Origin: Streptomyces sp. NRRL F-6131
GTDB taxonomy: Bacteria; Actinomycetota; Actinomycetes; Streptomycetales; Streptomycetaceae
Direction of reading: 5' to 3'
DNA: 62,518 nt
Assembly (NCBI GenBank): GCA_000719695.1
Contig: JOHN01000073.1
Coordinates: 1-62,518, forward strand
Shown: positions 52,483 through 61,081 of the stretch, in pieces
Layout of the letters: every line of letters begins with the position of its first letter
Numbering within the stretch: position 1 is the first letter of the stretch
Translations under genes and position numbers: made by a program
Notes under the pieces: generated by a model
Seen by the model: the letters and a program-made list of their open reading frames with translations, nothing else
What the model was told of the DNA's origin: nothing
The model's database searches: none

Positions 52483-54177
52483 TCACTCCACCACGAAGTC
52501 CGCCATCATCGCCATGTCCTCGTGCTCCAGGTTGTGGCAGTGCACCATGTACGTCCCCGGGTAGTCGGTGAACCGCACCAGCACCTCCACCGCCTCGGCC
52601 GGCCGCAGGTCCACGGTGTCCTTCCAGCCCGCGTCGTAGCGGCCCGGTTCGTGGCCGTTGCGCGACAACACCTGGAAGGCGTCCAGGTGCAGGTGGACGG
52701 GGTGGTGGACGTCCGAGAAGAACCGCCAGAGCTCGGTGCTGCCGAGCGCCGGCCGGGCGATCGCGCGGCCGGGCTCGTAGGGCTGGTTGTTGATCGTCCA
52801 GCCCGCGTTGCGGCTGCGCCGGAAACCGAAGACCCGGGTGGTGACGGCGGCCGCGGGGTCGAGCCGTTCGAGGGTGCAGAGCCGCCCGGGGACGGCCGAG
52901 TCGTCGCTCACCGGCCGCGAGGAGACCTCGAAGAGCATGACCTCCTCGGTCCGCCCGCTGCCGAACCGGTTCATCAGCCGGACGGCGGTGCCGGCCGGGT
53001 AGCGGGAGAAGTCGACCACGAGGTCGAAGCGCTCGGCCGGGGCGATCTCGACCGCGTCGTGCGCGATCGGCTCCTCCAGCAGGCCGCCGTCGCCGCCGAT
53101 CTGGACGAGCGCGTCGCCGCCGGACGGCTGCGGGTCGAGTTCGAGCCGGTAGAGCCTGGCGTTGGAGGCGTTGAGCACGCGCAGCCGGTAGCGGGCCCGG
53201 TCCACCTCGACGCGCGGCCAGGGGGCGCCGTTGACCAGGACGACGTCGCCGAGGACCCCGTTCATGTAGTCGTCGGTGACGCCCGGGACGGCGAGCGCGG
53301 CGTCCACGGCGGGGTAGGCGAAGGAGCCGTCGGCGGCGAAGGAGCGGTCGGCGAGCATCAGCGGGAGCTCGCGCTCACCGCGCGGCAGCGGCAGGGCGTC
53401 CTCCTCGTCGTCCCGGACGAGGTGGAAGCCCGCCAGGCCGCGCCAGACGCCGGGGCCGGTGAAGCCCATCCGGTGGTCGTGGTACCAGAGGGTGGCGGCG
53501 CGCTGTTGGCACGGGTAGGTGTAGGTGCGCTCGCCGGTGACGGTCCGCAGGAGGTCCGCGGCGCCGCCCGTACCGTCCGCGCCGGGCATGCCGCCCATAC
53601 CCGCCATGCCCGCCATGCCCGCCATGCCGCTCATCGAGTGGCCGGAGCCGTGACCGGCGGCGGCCCCGGCGGCACGGTCGCCGGACGAGCCGGACGAGCC
53701 GGGCGAGCCGGGCGAGGTGGCCGCGCCGGACGAGCCGACCGGCAGCAGCAGGTCGACCGGATAGCCGTCGCTGTCCGCCGGGGTGTGGCCGCCGTGCAGG
53801 TGGACCACCGAGGGCACCGGCAGCTCGTTGCGGTGCCGGACGACCATCGCGCGGCCGGAGCGGGCCACCAGGGTCGGGCCGGGGAAGCTGCCGCCGTACG
53901 TCCAGGCCTCGGTGCGCAGGCCGGGCAGGATCTCCAGCCGGGCCAGCCGCTGGGTGATCTCGTAGTGGTCGGCGGTGGCGTCGGAGCGGACCGGGGCGAG
54001 GACGGCCGGCACCGGCAGCGGCACCTGGAACGCCTCCGGCAGCGGGACCTCGCTGCTCAGCAGCCGGCCCGGACGGGCTTCGGCCAGCAGCCGGGCGGTC
54101 GCCGGGAGGGCGAGGCCGCCGACGGCGCCCGCGCCGAGCAGGGCCGCGCCGGCGCCGAGGAACCGGCGGCGGTTCAC
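52483..54177 (-). CDS. Multicopper oxidase with Met-rich insert
   Basis: 564 residues, GTG start overlapping the previous stop (GTGA). Tat signal MNRRRFLGAGAALL. Copper sites: VHLHGGHTPADSD (about 137), LWYHDHRMGFTGPG (about 233), HPVHLHLDAFQVL (about 495) and MVHCHNLEHEDMAMM (about 545); all His and Cys ligands are present. The pattern is that of CotA/bilirubin-oxidase-like three-domain enzymes. Residues about 160-200 are a Gly/Ser/Met-rich loop with repeated M-A-G, a possible Cu(I) site. Exported; may oxidise phenols or Cu(I). Confidence 0.94.
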   Translation of the reverse strand: MNRRRFLGAGAALLGAGAVGGLALPATARLLAEARPGRLLSSEVPLPEAFQVPLPVPAVLAPVRSDATADHYEITQRLARLEILPGLRTEAWTYGGSFPGPTLVARSGRAMVVRHRNELPVPSVVHLHGGHTPADSDGYPVDLLLPVGSSGAATSPGSPGSSGSSGDRAAGAAAGHGSGHSMSGMAGMAGMAGMGGMPGADGTGGAADLLRTVTGERTYTYPCQQRAATLWYHDHRMGFTGPGVWRGLAGFHLVRDDEEDALPLPRGERELPLMLADRSFAADGSFAYPAVDAALAVPGVTDDYMNGVLGDVVLVNGAPWPRVEVDRARYRLRVLNASNARLYRLELDPQPSGGDALVQIGGDGGLLEEPIAHDAVEIAPAERFDLVVDFSRYPAGTAVRLMNRFGSGRTEEVMLFEVSSRPVSDDSAVPGRLCTLERLDPAAAVTTRVFGFRRSRNAGWTINNQPYEPGRAIARPALGSTELWRFFSDVHHPVHLHLDAFQVLSRNGHEPGRYDAGWKDTVDLRPAEAVEVLVRFTDYPGTYMVHCHNLEHEDMAMMADFVVE

Positions 54178-54827
54178 GGCGTCACCTCCACCGCGTCGGC
54201 GTCCCCGCCGGCGGGCCGGGGCAACCGCCCGGAACCGTCACCGTCACCGTCCTCGGTGGCCGCAGGAGCGGCCGGGGCGGCGTCCGGCACCGGGGACGGC
54301 GGCGCGAGCGGCAGCCGCCACGCGCCGACCAGGCCGAACAGCAGTCCGCTGACCAGCAGCACGCCCAGCGTGACGTGCACGCCGACCGCCCGTTCGTACC
54401 CGGTGCCGCTCTGCGCCCCGAACGCGGCCAGCAGCAGCACCGCGGCCCCGAGCGGCCACCACGGTCCGCGGACGCCCGCCGCTCCACCGCCCCGGCGGAC
54501 CAGCGCGGCCACCGGCAGCTGGAGCAGCAGCAGACCCCCCAGCGCCGTCGCGGTCGTCTCGTGCGCGAGGAGCGCCTCGTAGTGACCGTTCAGGAAGCTG
54601 CCGGCCAGCGCCGCCTGCGCCAGCCCCAGCACGCCCGCCCCGGTCGCGGTGGCCCGCAGCAGCAACCGCGGCAGGCGGACCGCCGGGGGGCCCGCCGGTG
54701 ACGGGGCCGAGGAACGCCCCCGGGGGAACGACGGCGGGCGGGGCGTGCGGGCCACGGGGGGACTGCTCAACGGTCGGCTTCTCTCTGCCGGGCGCCGCGG
54801 CGGGTGGGCACGCCGGGTGGCGGGCAT
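54174..54827 (-). CDS. Membrane protein coupled to the multicopper oxidase
   Basis: 217 residues if started at the ATG 54825-54827; the true start may be later, as the first 60 residues are Pro/Arg-rich. About four hydrophobic helices from residue 60 to 180 (LGLAQAALAGSFLNGHYEAL, GGLLLLQLPVAALV, PLGAAVLLLAAFGA, HVTLGVLLVSGLLFGLVGAW). His residues in helix ends could bind heme or copper. Same transcript as the oxidase; role unknown. Confidence 0.7.
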   Translation of the reverse strand: MPATRRAHPPRRPAERSRPLSSPPVARTPRPPSFPRGRSSAPSPAGPPAVRLPRLLLRATATGAGVLGLAQAALAGSFLNGHYEALLAHETTATALGGLLLLQLPVAALVRRGGGAAGVRGPWWPLGAAVLLLAAFGAQSGTGYERAVGVHVTLGVLLVSGLLFGLVGAWRLPLAPPSPVPDAAPAAPAATEDGDGDGSGRLPRPAGGDADAVEVTP

Positions 54828-55234
54828 GCCGAACGCGCTCGGCGCGGGGGTGGGTGGGGTGTGACAGCGCTCCGGGCACGCGGCACCTGGACGGACGCGG
54901 CCGTGAGCGTAACCGATCACACCTCACTGTCGGTGCGGGGCAAGCGCTTTCGGGCCGAGGACCACCCGCTCGCGGCGGTTCGGCGCGGCTTTGTCACCCG
55001 AACGGCCGGTGCGCCGCCCCCGCGCGCACCGGCCGTTCGCGCCCCGCCCGGTCTTCGTGCGCCCCGCTGCGGAGCCCCTTGACGCGTGCGGTGGCGGCCC
55101 CGGGCCCCAAGCACCCGGAAGGGCCCCGGCCCACCGGCGACACCCCCGTCGTCGCCGGTGGACCGGGGCCCGGTCCCGAGGGCGGCCCCTGGCCCCGCCG
55201 CCCCTCCCCCCTGCTGCTGCTCCGGTCCGCCGCC
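54828..55234. other. Intergenic region
   Basis: 407 bp, no convincing gene. An A/T-richer patch (54900-54960) is the likely promoter of the membrane protein-oxidase pair. No clear terminator after the ABC permease gene was found. Confidence 0.5.
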
Positions 55235-57841
55235 CTACTGCTTCCCGCCGCTCGTCGCGATCGGGCCGGACCGCAGCAGGGCCCGGGCCGGGAGGGCCGT
55301 CGCGGCCAGACAGAGCACCACCGCCCCCGCGGCCAGCGGCAGCGCCGTCCCCGGCGGCACGTACGGCGTGGTGCCGGCGATGCCCCGGGTGATCGGCAGC
55401 AGGGTGACCCAGCCGATCACCGCACCGACGCCCAGACCGGTCGCGGCCACCAGCAGCGCCTCCCAGCGCATCATGTGGCGCACCTGCCGGCGGGTCGTCC
55501 CGGCGAGCCGGAGCAGCGCCACCTCGCGCCGCCGGTCCAGCACCGTCATGACCAGGGTGTTGGCGGCCGTGACGGCGGCGAAGCCGCCCAGCACGCCGGC
55601 CATCACCGTGTTCGCCCAGGCACCCATCTCCTGCGACTTGTCGGCCTGCGCCGCGAAGCCCGCCCGGTCGGTGACGGTCAGATCCGGGACTCCGAGCGCC
55701 CCCAGCCCCCGGGCGACGGCCGCCCGGTCCGCGCCGGGCGCGTCCGCGACCAGCACCTGGTGGTCGTACGCCGCGGTGACGTGCTCCGCGACCGCCGCCC
55801 GGGGCAGCAGGACCTGACCGAAGCCCAGCCCGCGCTCGTAGGTGGCGACCACCAGCGGTCGGACCGGCGTCCCGTCGCCGAGCCAGAGAGGGACGTGCTC
55901 GCCCACCCCGACCCCCAGGGCGTCCGCCAGACCGGCGTCCAGCGCCACGGTGTCCGCCGAGCGGCCCAGTTCGGCCGGCGAACCGGCCCGCACCCCGAGG
56001 TCGAGCACCCGGGGCAGCCGGGACAGGTCGCCGGAGACGCCCAGCGCGGTGGCCGAGTCCAGGTCGCCGCCGCTGCGGAAGAGGACGCCGGTGCGCAGCA
56101 CCCCGACGGCCGCGTCCACACCCGGCACCCGGGCCGCCTGCTCGACGACCCCGGCGGTGGCGGACGTGGCGGACGTATTGGCCGGGGCGGACGTGGCGGC
56201 GCCGGCGGTACCGGCCGGGGCGGCGGGCGCACCGGCCGGCAGGCCGGGACCGGTGGAGCCGAGCACGTGGTCGGCGGTGATGCCGACGCGCACCTGCTCA
56301 CCGGTCTCGTGCCGGATGGTGCTCTGCATGAACAGCAGGGTGCCGCAGAAGGCGGTGACCATCGCGATCGGCGTGATCGCCGAGGCCAGCCGGCGGGCGT
56401 TCGCCCGGGTGTTGTCGGCCGCCAGCGAACCCGGCGCGCCGCCGGCCCGCAGCGGCACACCGAGCACCCCGGCCGCGGCACGGGCCACCCACGGACCGAG
56501 CAGGGCGACCGCCGTGAGGAAGCACATCACCACGCCGAGCGCGGTGTTGGCGGCGTCGGCGCCGTTCAGCCGGGCGGCGACCCCGGCGAGCGCGATGCCA
56601 CCGGCGGCGAAGAGCAGGCCCACCGCGGTGCGGATCCACCCCGGCCGGGACGGTTCGACGGCCGCCGCGCCCAGCGCCTGGCTCGCCCGCATCCGGGCCG
56701 GGCCACGGGCCGCGAAGAACCCGGCCCCGAGGGCGGCGAGGGTGCACAGCCCGACCGCGGCGAGCATCGGGACCGGACCGACGGACAGCTCGACGTCCTC
56801 GGGCACGGCCCCGCGCTCCACCATCCCGTCGAACCACCAGCGGGCCAGGCCCAGGCCGGGCAGGATGCCGAGTCCGGCAGCGAGCGGGGCGACCAGCATC
56901 GCCTCGGTGGCGATGGTGCGGCGGATCTGCCGGGGCGTGGCACCGACGGCGCGCAGCAGGGCGAACTCACGGGCGCGCTGCCCGGTGGCGAGGGCGACGG
57001 TGGAGACCACCACGAACACGGCGGTCATGGTGGCGACCCCGCCGAAGGAGCCGCCGATCCCGGCCAGCACCTCCCGGGCCTCGTTGATCGCCGGCTGGTC
57101 GACGGTGCCGCGGCCCTTCCCGGTCAGCACCTCGGGGCCGTCGCCCACGGCCTGCCGCACCTGGGCCGCGAGGGCCCCGGTGGTGACGCCCTCGCGGGGC
57201 TGGACGACGATCGCGTCGACCCGGCCGGGGTGACCCGAGAGCCGGTCGGCCTGCTGGTCGGCGAACCAGGCGGTCGGGCCCGCGGACTGCCCGGCGGCGA
57301 GGCCGGAGATCCGGTAACTGGCGCTGCCACCCGGCGCGGTGAGTGCCACGGCGGCGCCCGGGGCGAGGTGCGCGGCGCGCGCCGTGTCGGCGTCCAGCAC
57401 GATCTCGCCGGCGCCGGGGGCGCGGCCCTCGACCAGGACGTCCTGCGGGCCGGCGACGCCGAGCGCGGCGAAGCCCCGCCCGGTGAGCGGCCCGATCGCG
57501 CCCTGCAGCGGGAACGCGGTGTCCGGGCGGGCGGACGCGACCCCCGGCCGTTCGGCGATCCGGCCCACCAGCGCCGCGTCCACCCGGGCCCGCTCGGGGA
57601 CCGGCTGCTCCTCGGTGTCGGTGTCCTCGGCGGTCCGGACGGTGATCCTGACGGCCGGGTCGGCGGCGACCACGACGGGGGCGGCCGCGTACCGGCCGGG
57701 CGGGACGGAGGCGGTGATGCCGGTCTGCAGCAGGGTCCCGCAGGCCGTGATCACGGCGGCGGCGAACAGCAGTGCGACGAAGGTGCCGACGAAGGAGGCG
57801 GGGCGGAAGCGCACCGAGGCGCGGGCCAGTCCGTTGCTCAT
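55235..57841 (-). CDS. ABC transporter permease, FtsX/MacB type
   Basis: 868 residues, ATG overlapping the ATPase stop (ATGA, 57838-57841). Two FtsX domains, each with an extracellular loop: one after helix 1 (about 20-245) with core FAGVATMTAVFVVVSTVAL (about 262-280), and a second half with IAMVTAFCGTLLFMQS (about 495) and a C-terminal helix triplet. This layout is seen in permeases that export lipids, peptides or drugs. No two-component pair is adjacent. Confidence 0.92.
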   Translation of the reverse strand: MSNGLARASVRFRPASFVGTFVALLFAAAVITACGTLLQTGITASVPPGRYAAAPVVVAADPAVRITVRTAEDTDTEEQPVPERARVDAALVGRIAERPGVASARPDTAFPLQGAIGPLTGRGFAALGVAGPQDVLVEGRAPGAGEIVLDADTARAAHLAPGAAVALTAPGGSASYRISGLAAGQSAGPTAWFADQQADRLSGHPGRVDAIVVQPREGVTTGALAAQVRQAVGDGPEVLTGKGRGTVDQPAINEAREVLAGIGGSFGGVATMTAVFVVVSTVALATGQRAREFALLRAVGATPRQIRRTIATEAMLVAPLAAGLGILPGLGLARWWFDGMVERGAVPEDVELSVGPVPMLAAVGLCTLAALGAGFFAARGPARMRASQALGAAAVEPSRPGWIRTAVGLLFAAGGIALAGVAARLNGADAANTALGVVMCFLTAVALLGPWVARAAAGVLGVPLRAGGAPGSLAADNTRANARRLASAITPIAMVTAFCGTLLFMQSTIRHETGEQVRVGITADHVLGSTGPGLPAGAPAAPAGTAGAATSAPANTSATSATAGVVEQAARVPGVDAAVGVLRTGVLFRSGGDLDSATALGVSGDLSRLPRVLDLGVRAGSPAELGRSADTVALDAGLADALGVGVGEHVPLWLGDGTPVRPLVVATYERGLGFGQVLLPRAAVAEHVTAAYDHQVLVADAPGADRAAVARGLGALGVPDLTVTDRAGFAAQADKSQEMGAWANTVMAGVLGGFAAVTAANTLVMTVLDRRREVALLRLAGTTRRQVRHMMRWEALLVAATGLGVGAVIGWVTLLPITRGIAGTTPYVPPGTALPLAAGAVVLCLAATALPARALLRSGPIATSGGKQ

Positions 57842-58635
57842 GCCGCCACGCCCAGCGGGCGCGCGGTCAGGGCGACCATCCGGTCGGCGACCGTCTTCGG
57901 GTCCGGCCGGTACAGCTCGTCGGCCAGCACGCCGTCGGCCAGGAACAGCACCCGGTCGGCGACCGAGGCGGCCACCGGGTCGTGGGTCACCATGACGACG
58001 GTCGCGCCCATCGTGTCCACCGCGTGCCGCATCAGGCCGAGCACCTCGTGCGCGGTGCGGGTGTCCAGCGCGCCGGTCGGCTCGTCCGCGAACACCACGT
58101 CGGGCGCCGTGATCAGCGCCCGGGCGATGGCGACCCGCTGCTGCTGGCCGCCGGACAGCTGCCCGGGCCGCCGGCGGGCGTGCTCGCCGAGGCCGACCTG
58201 GGCAAGCAACTCGCGGGCCCGGGACCGGTCCTGGCGCTCACCGGCGAGCCGCTGCGGGAGCAGCACGTTCTGCAGCACCGTCAGGGAGGGCAGCAGGTTG
58301 AAGGACTGGAAGACGAAGCCGATCCGGCCGCGGCGCAGCTTGGTCAGCCGGTTCTCGCTCAGCCGGGTGATCTCCTCGCCGCCCAGGTAGACCTCGCCGG
58401 CGGTCGGGCGGTCCAGGCCGGCCGCGCACTGCAGGAAGGTGCTCTTGCCGGAGCCGGAGGGCCCCATCACGGCGGTGAAGGTGCCGCGGCCGAGCGCCAG
58501 GTCGACGCCGCGCAGCGCGTGCACGGTCTCGCCGCCGCGGCCGTAGCTGCGCCGGACGCCGCGCAGCTCGATCGCGGCGTGGGCGGCGGACCGCCCGGTC
58601 GGCTCGGGCTGGGGGCGGGAACGGCGGGATGCCAT
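57838..58635 (-). CDS. ABC transporter ATP-binding protein (LolD/MacB type)
   Basis: 265 residues, ATG start. Walker A MGPSGSGKSTFLQC (about 56-69), Q-loop FVFQSFNLLPSLT, signature LSGGQQQRVAIARALI (about 158-173), Walker B VVFADEPTGALDT (about 177-189), H-loop VTHDPVAA. Forms the exporter with the permease at 55235. Confidence 0.95.
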   Translation of the reverse strand: MASRRSRPQPEPTGRSAAHAAIELRGVRRSYGRGGETVHALRGVDLALGRGTFTAVMGPSGSGKSTFLQCAAGLDRPTAGEVYLGGEEITRLSENRLTKLRRGRIGFVFQSFNLLPSLTVLQNVLLPQRLAGERQDRSRARELLAQVGLGEHARRRPGQLSGGQQQRVAIARALITAPDVVFADEPTGALDTRTAHEVLGLMRHAVDTMGATVVMVTHDPVAASVADRVLFLADGVLADELYRPDPKTVADRMVALTARPLGVAA

Positions 58636-58844
58636 GGTGGGGCCTTCCTTCGTGGATCGTCGCTGGTCGTCGACGTGTTCCAGGCTAGGAAGGCGGGCGG
58701 CGGCGAACCATGCAGGCCGCTGGCGGACCGGGGGTGGGGTTATCCCCCCGGCCGGCCTGTGGGTGGCACCTCGTCCGGGCCGCCGGCGGTGTCGGCGGTG
58801 CCGGCGGGGTCCGCTGCGGCCGGCCGTGGGCGGCTTCCCCGGGG

Positions 58845-58905
58845 GCGCGTTTCCGGGGGTGGCGTTCCCGGGGGTGGCGTTCCCGCGGGTGGGGTTCCCG
58901 CGGTC
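58845..58905. repeat. 15-bp tandem repeat
   Basis: GGCGTTCCCGGGGGT at 58861 and, with one change, at 58876; degenerate copies on both sides. Lies between the ABC start and the aminotransferase stop (a 288-bp gap without a gene). Confidence 0.88.
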
Positions 58906-58923
58906 GGCGGATCCGCCGGACCG

Positions 58924-59712
58924 TCAGACGGGCTCTCCGGGCAGGGCCTCGTAGGCGGCGCGCAGCTCCGCGACGACCGGATGGGCCGGGTCGAAGGAGG
59001 TGCCGTCGATCGCGGCGATCGGCCGGACGCCGACGCCCGCGTTGAGGGCGACGGCGGCGACGAAGCGGCCCAGGTCGTCCGCGGTGACCGGCTCGCACCG
59101 CTGCGGTCCGGGGTGGGCGCGGGCGAGCAGGGCGGCGGTGACACCGGGCAGCGCGGCGGCGTCCGGCCGGACCAGGTCGCGGCCGTCGTACAGGGCGAGG
59201 TTCCAGGTGGCGCCCTCGGCGAGGCGGCCGGCCTCGTCCAGCAGCAAGGCGTCGTCGTAGCCGGCCAGTTGGGCCAGCCGGCGCTGGTGGAGCAGACCGA
59301 ACAGGCCGACGTGCTTCACCTCCGGCAGCTCGCGCCGGTACACGGCGGTGCGGACCCGCAGCGGGCCGGGCGCGGCGGTGGGCGCGGGGCGGGTGGTGAC
59401 CAGCAGCCGGGGCGTGGCCGGGGCGGCCGGACGCTCCAGGCCCAGCGCGGGGTCGAACACGGTGACGCGGACGATCACCGGCGCGCCGTCGGCGGGCAGC
59501 ACCCGGCGGATCCGGGCGCGGACCTCCGACGGATCCAGCTCGGCGCCGAAGACCGTGCGGCAGTCCCGGACCAGACGGTCCAGGTGGAGCGCGAGGCCGC
59601 GGGTGCGGCCCGACTCGGCGCGCAGGGTGGTGAAGTGGCCGTAGTTGAGCAGGCCCAGGGCGGCCAGCCGGGCGGGGTCGGCGGGCCCGCCGTCGATCTC
59701 GATCTCTGCCAT
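58924..59712 (-). CDS. Class IV aminotransferase
   Basis: 262 residues, ATG start. PLP Lys in LPEVKHVGLFGLLHQRR (about 138), EGATWNLALYDG (about 166-177, the Glu/Asn binding segment), and LPGVTAALLARA. Fold type IV includes branched-chain aminotransferases, D-amino acid aminotransferase and aminodeoxychorismate lyase; the short length and lone setting favour an ADC lyase-like or D-amino acid enzyme, not decidable here. Confidence 0.88.
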   Translation of the reverse strand: MAEIEIDGGPADPARLAALGLLNYGHFTTLRAESGRTRGLALHLDRLVRDCRTVFGAELDPSEVRARIRRVLPADGAPVIVRVTVFDPALGLERPAAPATPRLLVTTRPAPTAAPGPLRVRTAVYRRELPEVKHVGLFGLLHQRRLAQLAGYDDALLLDEAGRLAEGATWNLALYDGRDLVRPDAAALPGVTAALLARAHPGPQRCEPVTADDLGRFVAAVALNAGVGVRPIAAIDGTSFDPAHPVVAELRAAYEALPGEPV

Positions 59713-59865
59713 GGCGTCGAGTCTCCCAGGGGCTGCCGGACGGGGGTTCGAGGGTGGGGCCGGCGGGCCGCCGTGCCGGGTTCGCCGTGGTCCCGGGTGC
59801 GCCGTGGTCCCGGGTTCGCCGCCGGGCCGGATGCGCCGCCGTCCCAGCGTCCGGGGTGGGCCGGG

Positions 59866-60834
59866 TCAGGGGGCGGCCGGGGTCCGGGGGCCGGTGCGGG
59901 CGGGCCGTCCGAGCTGCTCGATCCGGTGGGCGAGCCCCTCCGGCTCGCCGGTGTCGGACCAGCGCCAGGCCTCCGCCCACCACTGCGGGCCGCGGACCAG
60001 CGGACGGCCGGTGAGCGCGAGGTGCAGGGCGATCGTCGAGCGGGCGTAGCCGTGCACCCAGCCGTCGGTCTGCCGGTAGGCCGCGGTCTCGTCCAGCCGC
60101 AGCCAGCGGCCCTCGCGGCCGGCGGTGAGCAGCGGCGTCCAGACCTCGCCGGCCGGGTCGCGCGAGGGGCGTTCGGCGACCAGCAGCACCAGCCGGTCGC
60201 CGTCCTCCTGGACGCGGTGGGGCGGGAGTTGGGGCATCCGGGTGAAGCCGATGGCGTGCTTCCAGGAGACCACCCAGAGGCCGCGGCGCAGGTAGTAGTG
60301 GACGGCGTGCCGCCAGGCCCAGTGCGCCTCCAGCCCGTAGCCGGGCAGGCCTTCGGCGGTGGCGGCGCGGTAGACGTGGTCGAGCGCCGCGGCGGCCAGG
60401 CCCCGGCCGCGCGCCGAGGGGCGCAGGTAGAGCGAGGAGACGGCCAACTGGCCCGCCCCCCTGGTCCAGTTGTCCACGGCGACGGTTCCGACGATTCCGG
60501 CGGTCGGCAGGGCCCCGGCGGTCGCGGCGGGCCCGGGTCCGTCAGGGCTGTCGAGGCGGCGGTCGAGCAGCCAGTAGCGGCGCCGGTAGAGCTCGCCGCC
60601 GGGCCACTCGCGGCCGCTCTCGCCGAGTCGCTCGCGCAGTCGGCGTTCCTCGGCCGGGCCGATCGCGCCCGGGTCGACCAACTCGCCCAACTCGCCCTCG
60701 GCGCGCGACGCGAGGTCCCAGAGCGCGAAGTCGCGCCCCTCTCCCTCCGCCATCGCCCGTACGCCGGGCGCCGCCCCCACACGTTCCTGCGCCCGCTCGA
60801 CGGCCGCATCCCAGGACCTCACCACGGTGTCCAC
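59866..60834 (-). CDS. GNAT acetyltransferase with C-terminal extension
   Basis: 322 residues from the GTG at 60832-60834; no good ribosome site, so the start is uncertain (a GTG 9 bases later is possible). GNAT core about 110-200: AVSSLYLRPSARGRGLAAAAL (motif A), YYLRRGLWVV. The C-terminal 110 residues (LPPHRVQEDGDRLVLLVAER, then GWVHGYARSTIALHLAL) are an added domain I do not recognise. Substrate unknown. Confidence 0.82.
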   Translation of the reverse strand: MDTVVRSWDAAVERAQERVGAAPGVRAMAEGEGRDFALWDLASRAEGELGELVDPGAIGPAEERRLRERLGESGREWPGGELYRRRYWLLDRRLDSPDGPGPAATAGALPTAGIVGTVAVDNWTRGAGQLAVSSLYLRPSARGRGLAAAALDHVYRAATAEGLPGYGLEAHWAWRHAVHYYLRRGLWVVSWKHAIGFTRMPQLPPHRVQEDGDRLVLLVAERPSRDPAGEVWTPLLTAGREGRWLRLDETAAYRQTDGWVHGYARSTIALHLALTGRPLVRGPQWWAEAWRWSDTGEPEGLAHRIEQLGRPARTGPRTPAAP

Positions 60835-61081
60835 GATAGCGAGCAATCGGCACCGAGCGTAATTCGATGGACACCGAACGTCAGATCGGATACGAATTCC
60901 CTTGTTCGGACCGCTCGCCGGCGAGGAGGACGTCGCAGCCGTGCCCATCGACCACATCACCCGTCCCGCCCGCGGGGGCCGGGGGCCGCCCGGTCGGCCC
61001 GCCCGGTGGTAGGGGAAACCCGACCACAGGACTCGACCTGACCGTCATGACCTCGCTGACCTGCGCCGCTGCAATGAAGTG

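Noticed and set aside
54698..58390. A 1230-codon open frame on the plus strand
   Set aside because: Antisense to the ABC permease and ATPase genes, low-complexity Gly/Arg/Gln composition, no motif.
57772..61041. A 1089-codon open frame on the plus strand
   Set aside because: It spans three well-supported minus-strand genes and has shadow composition.
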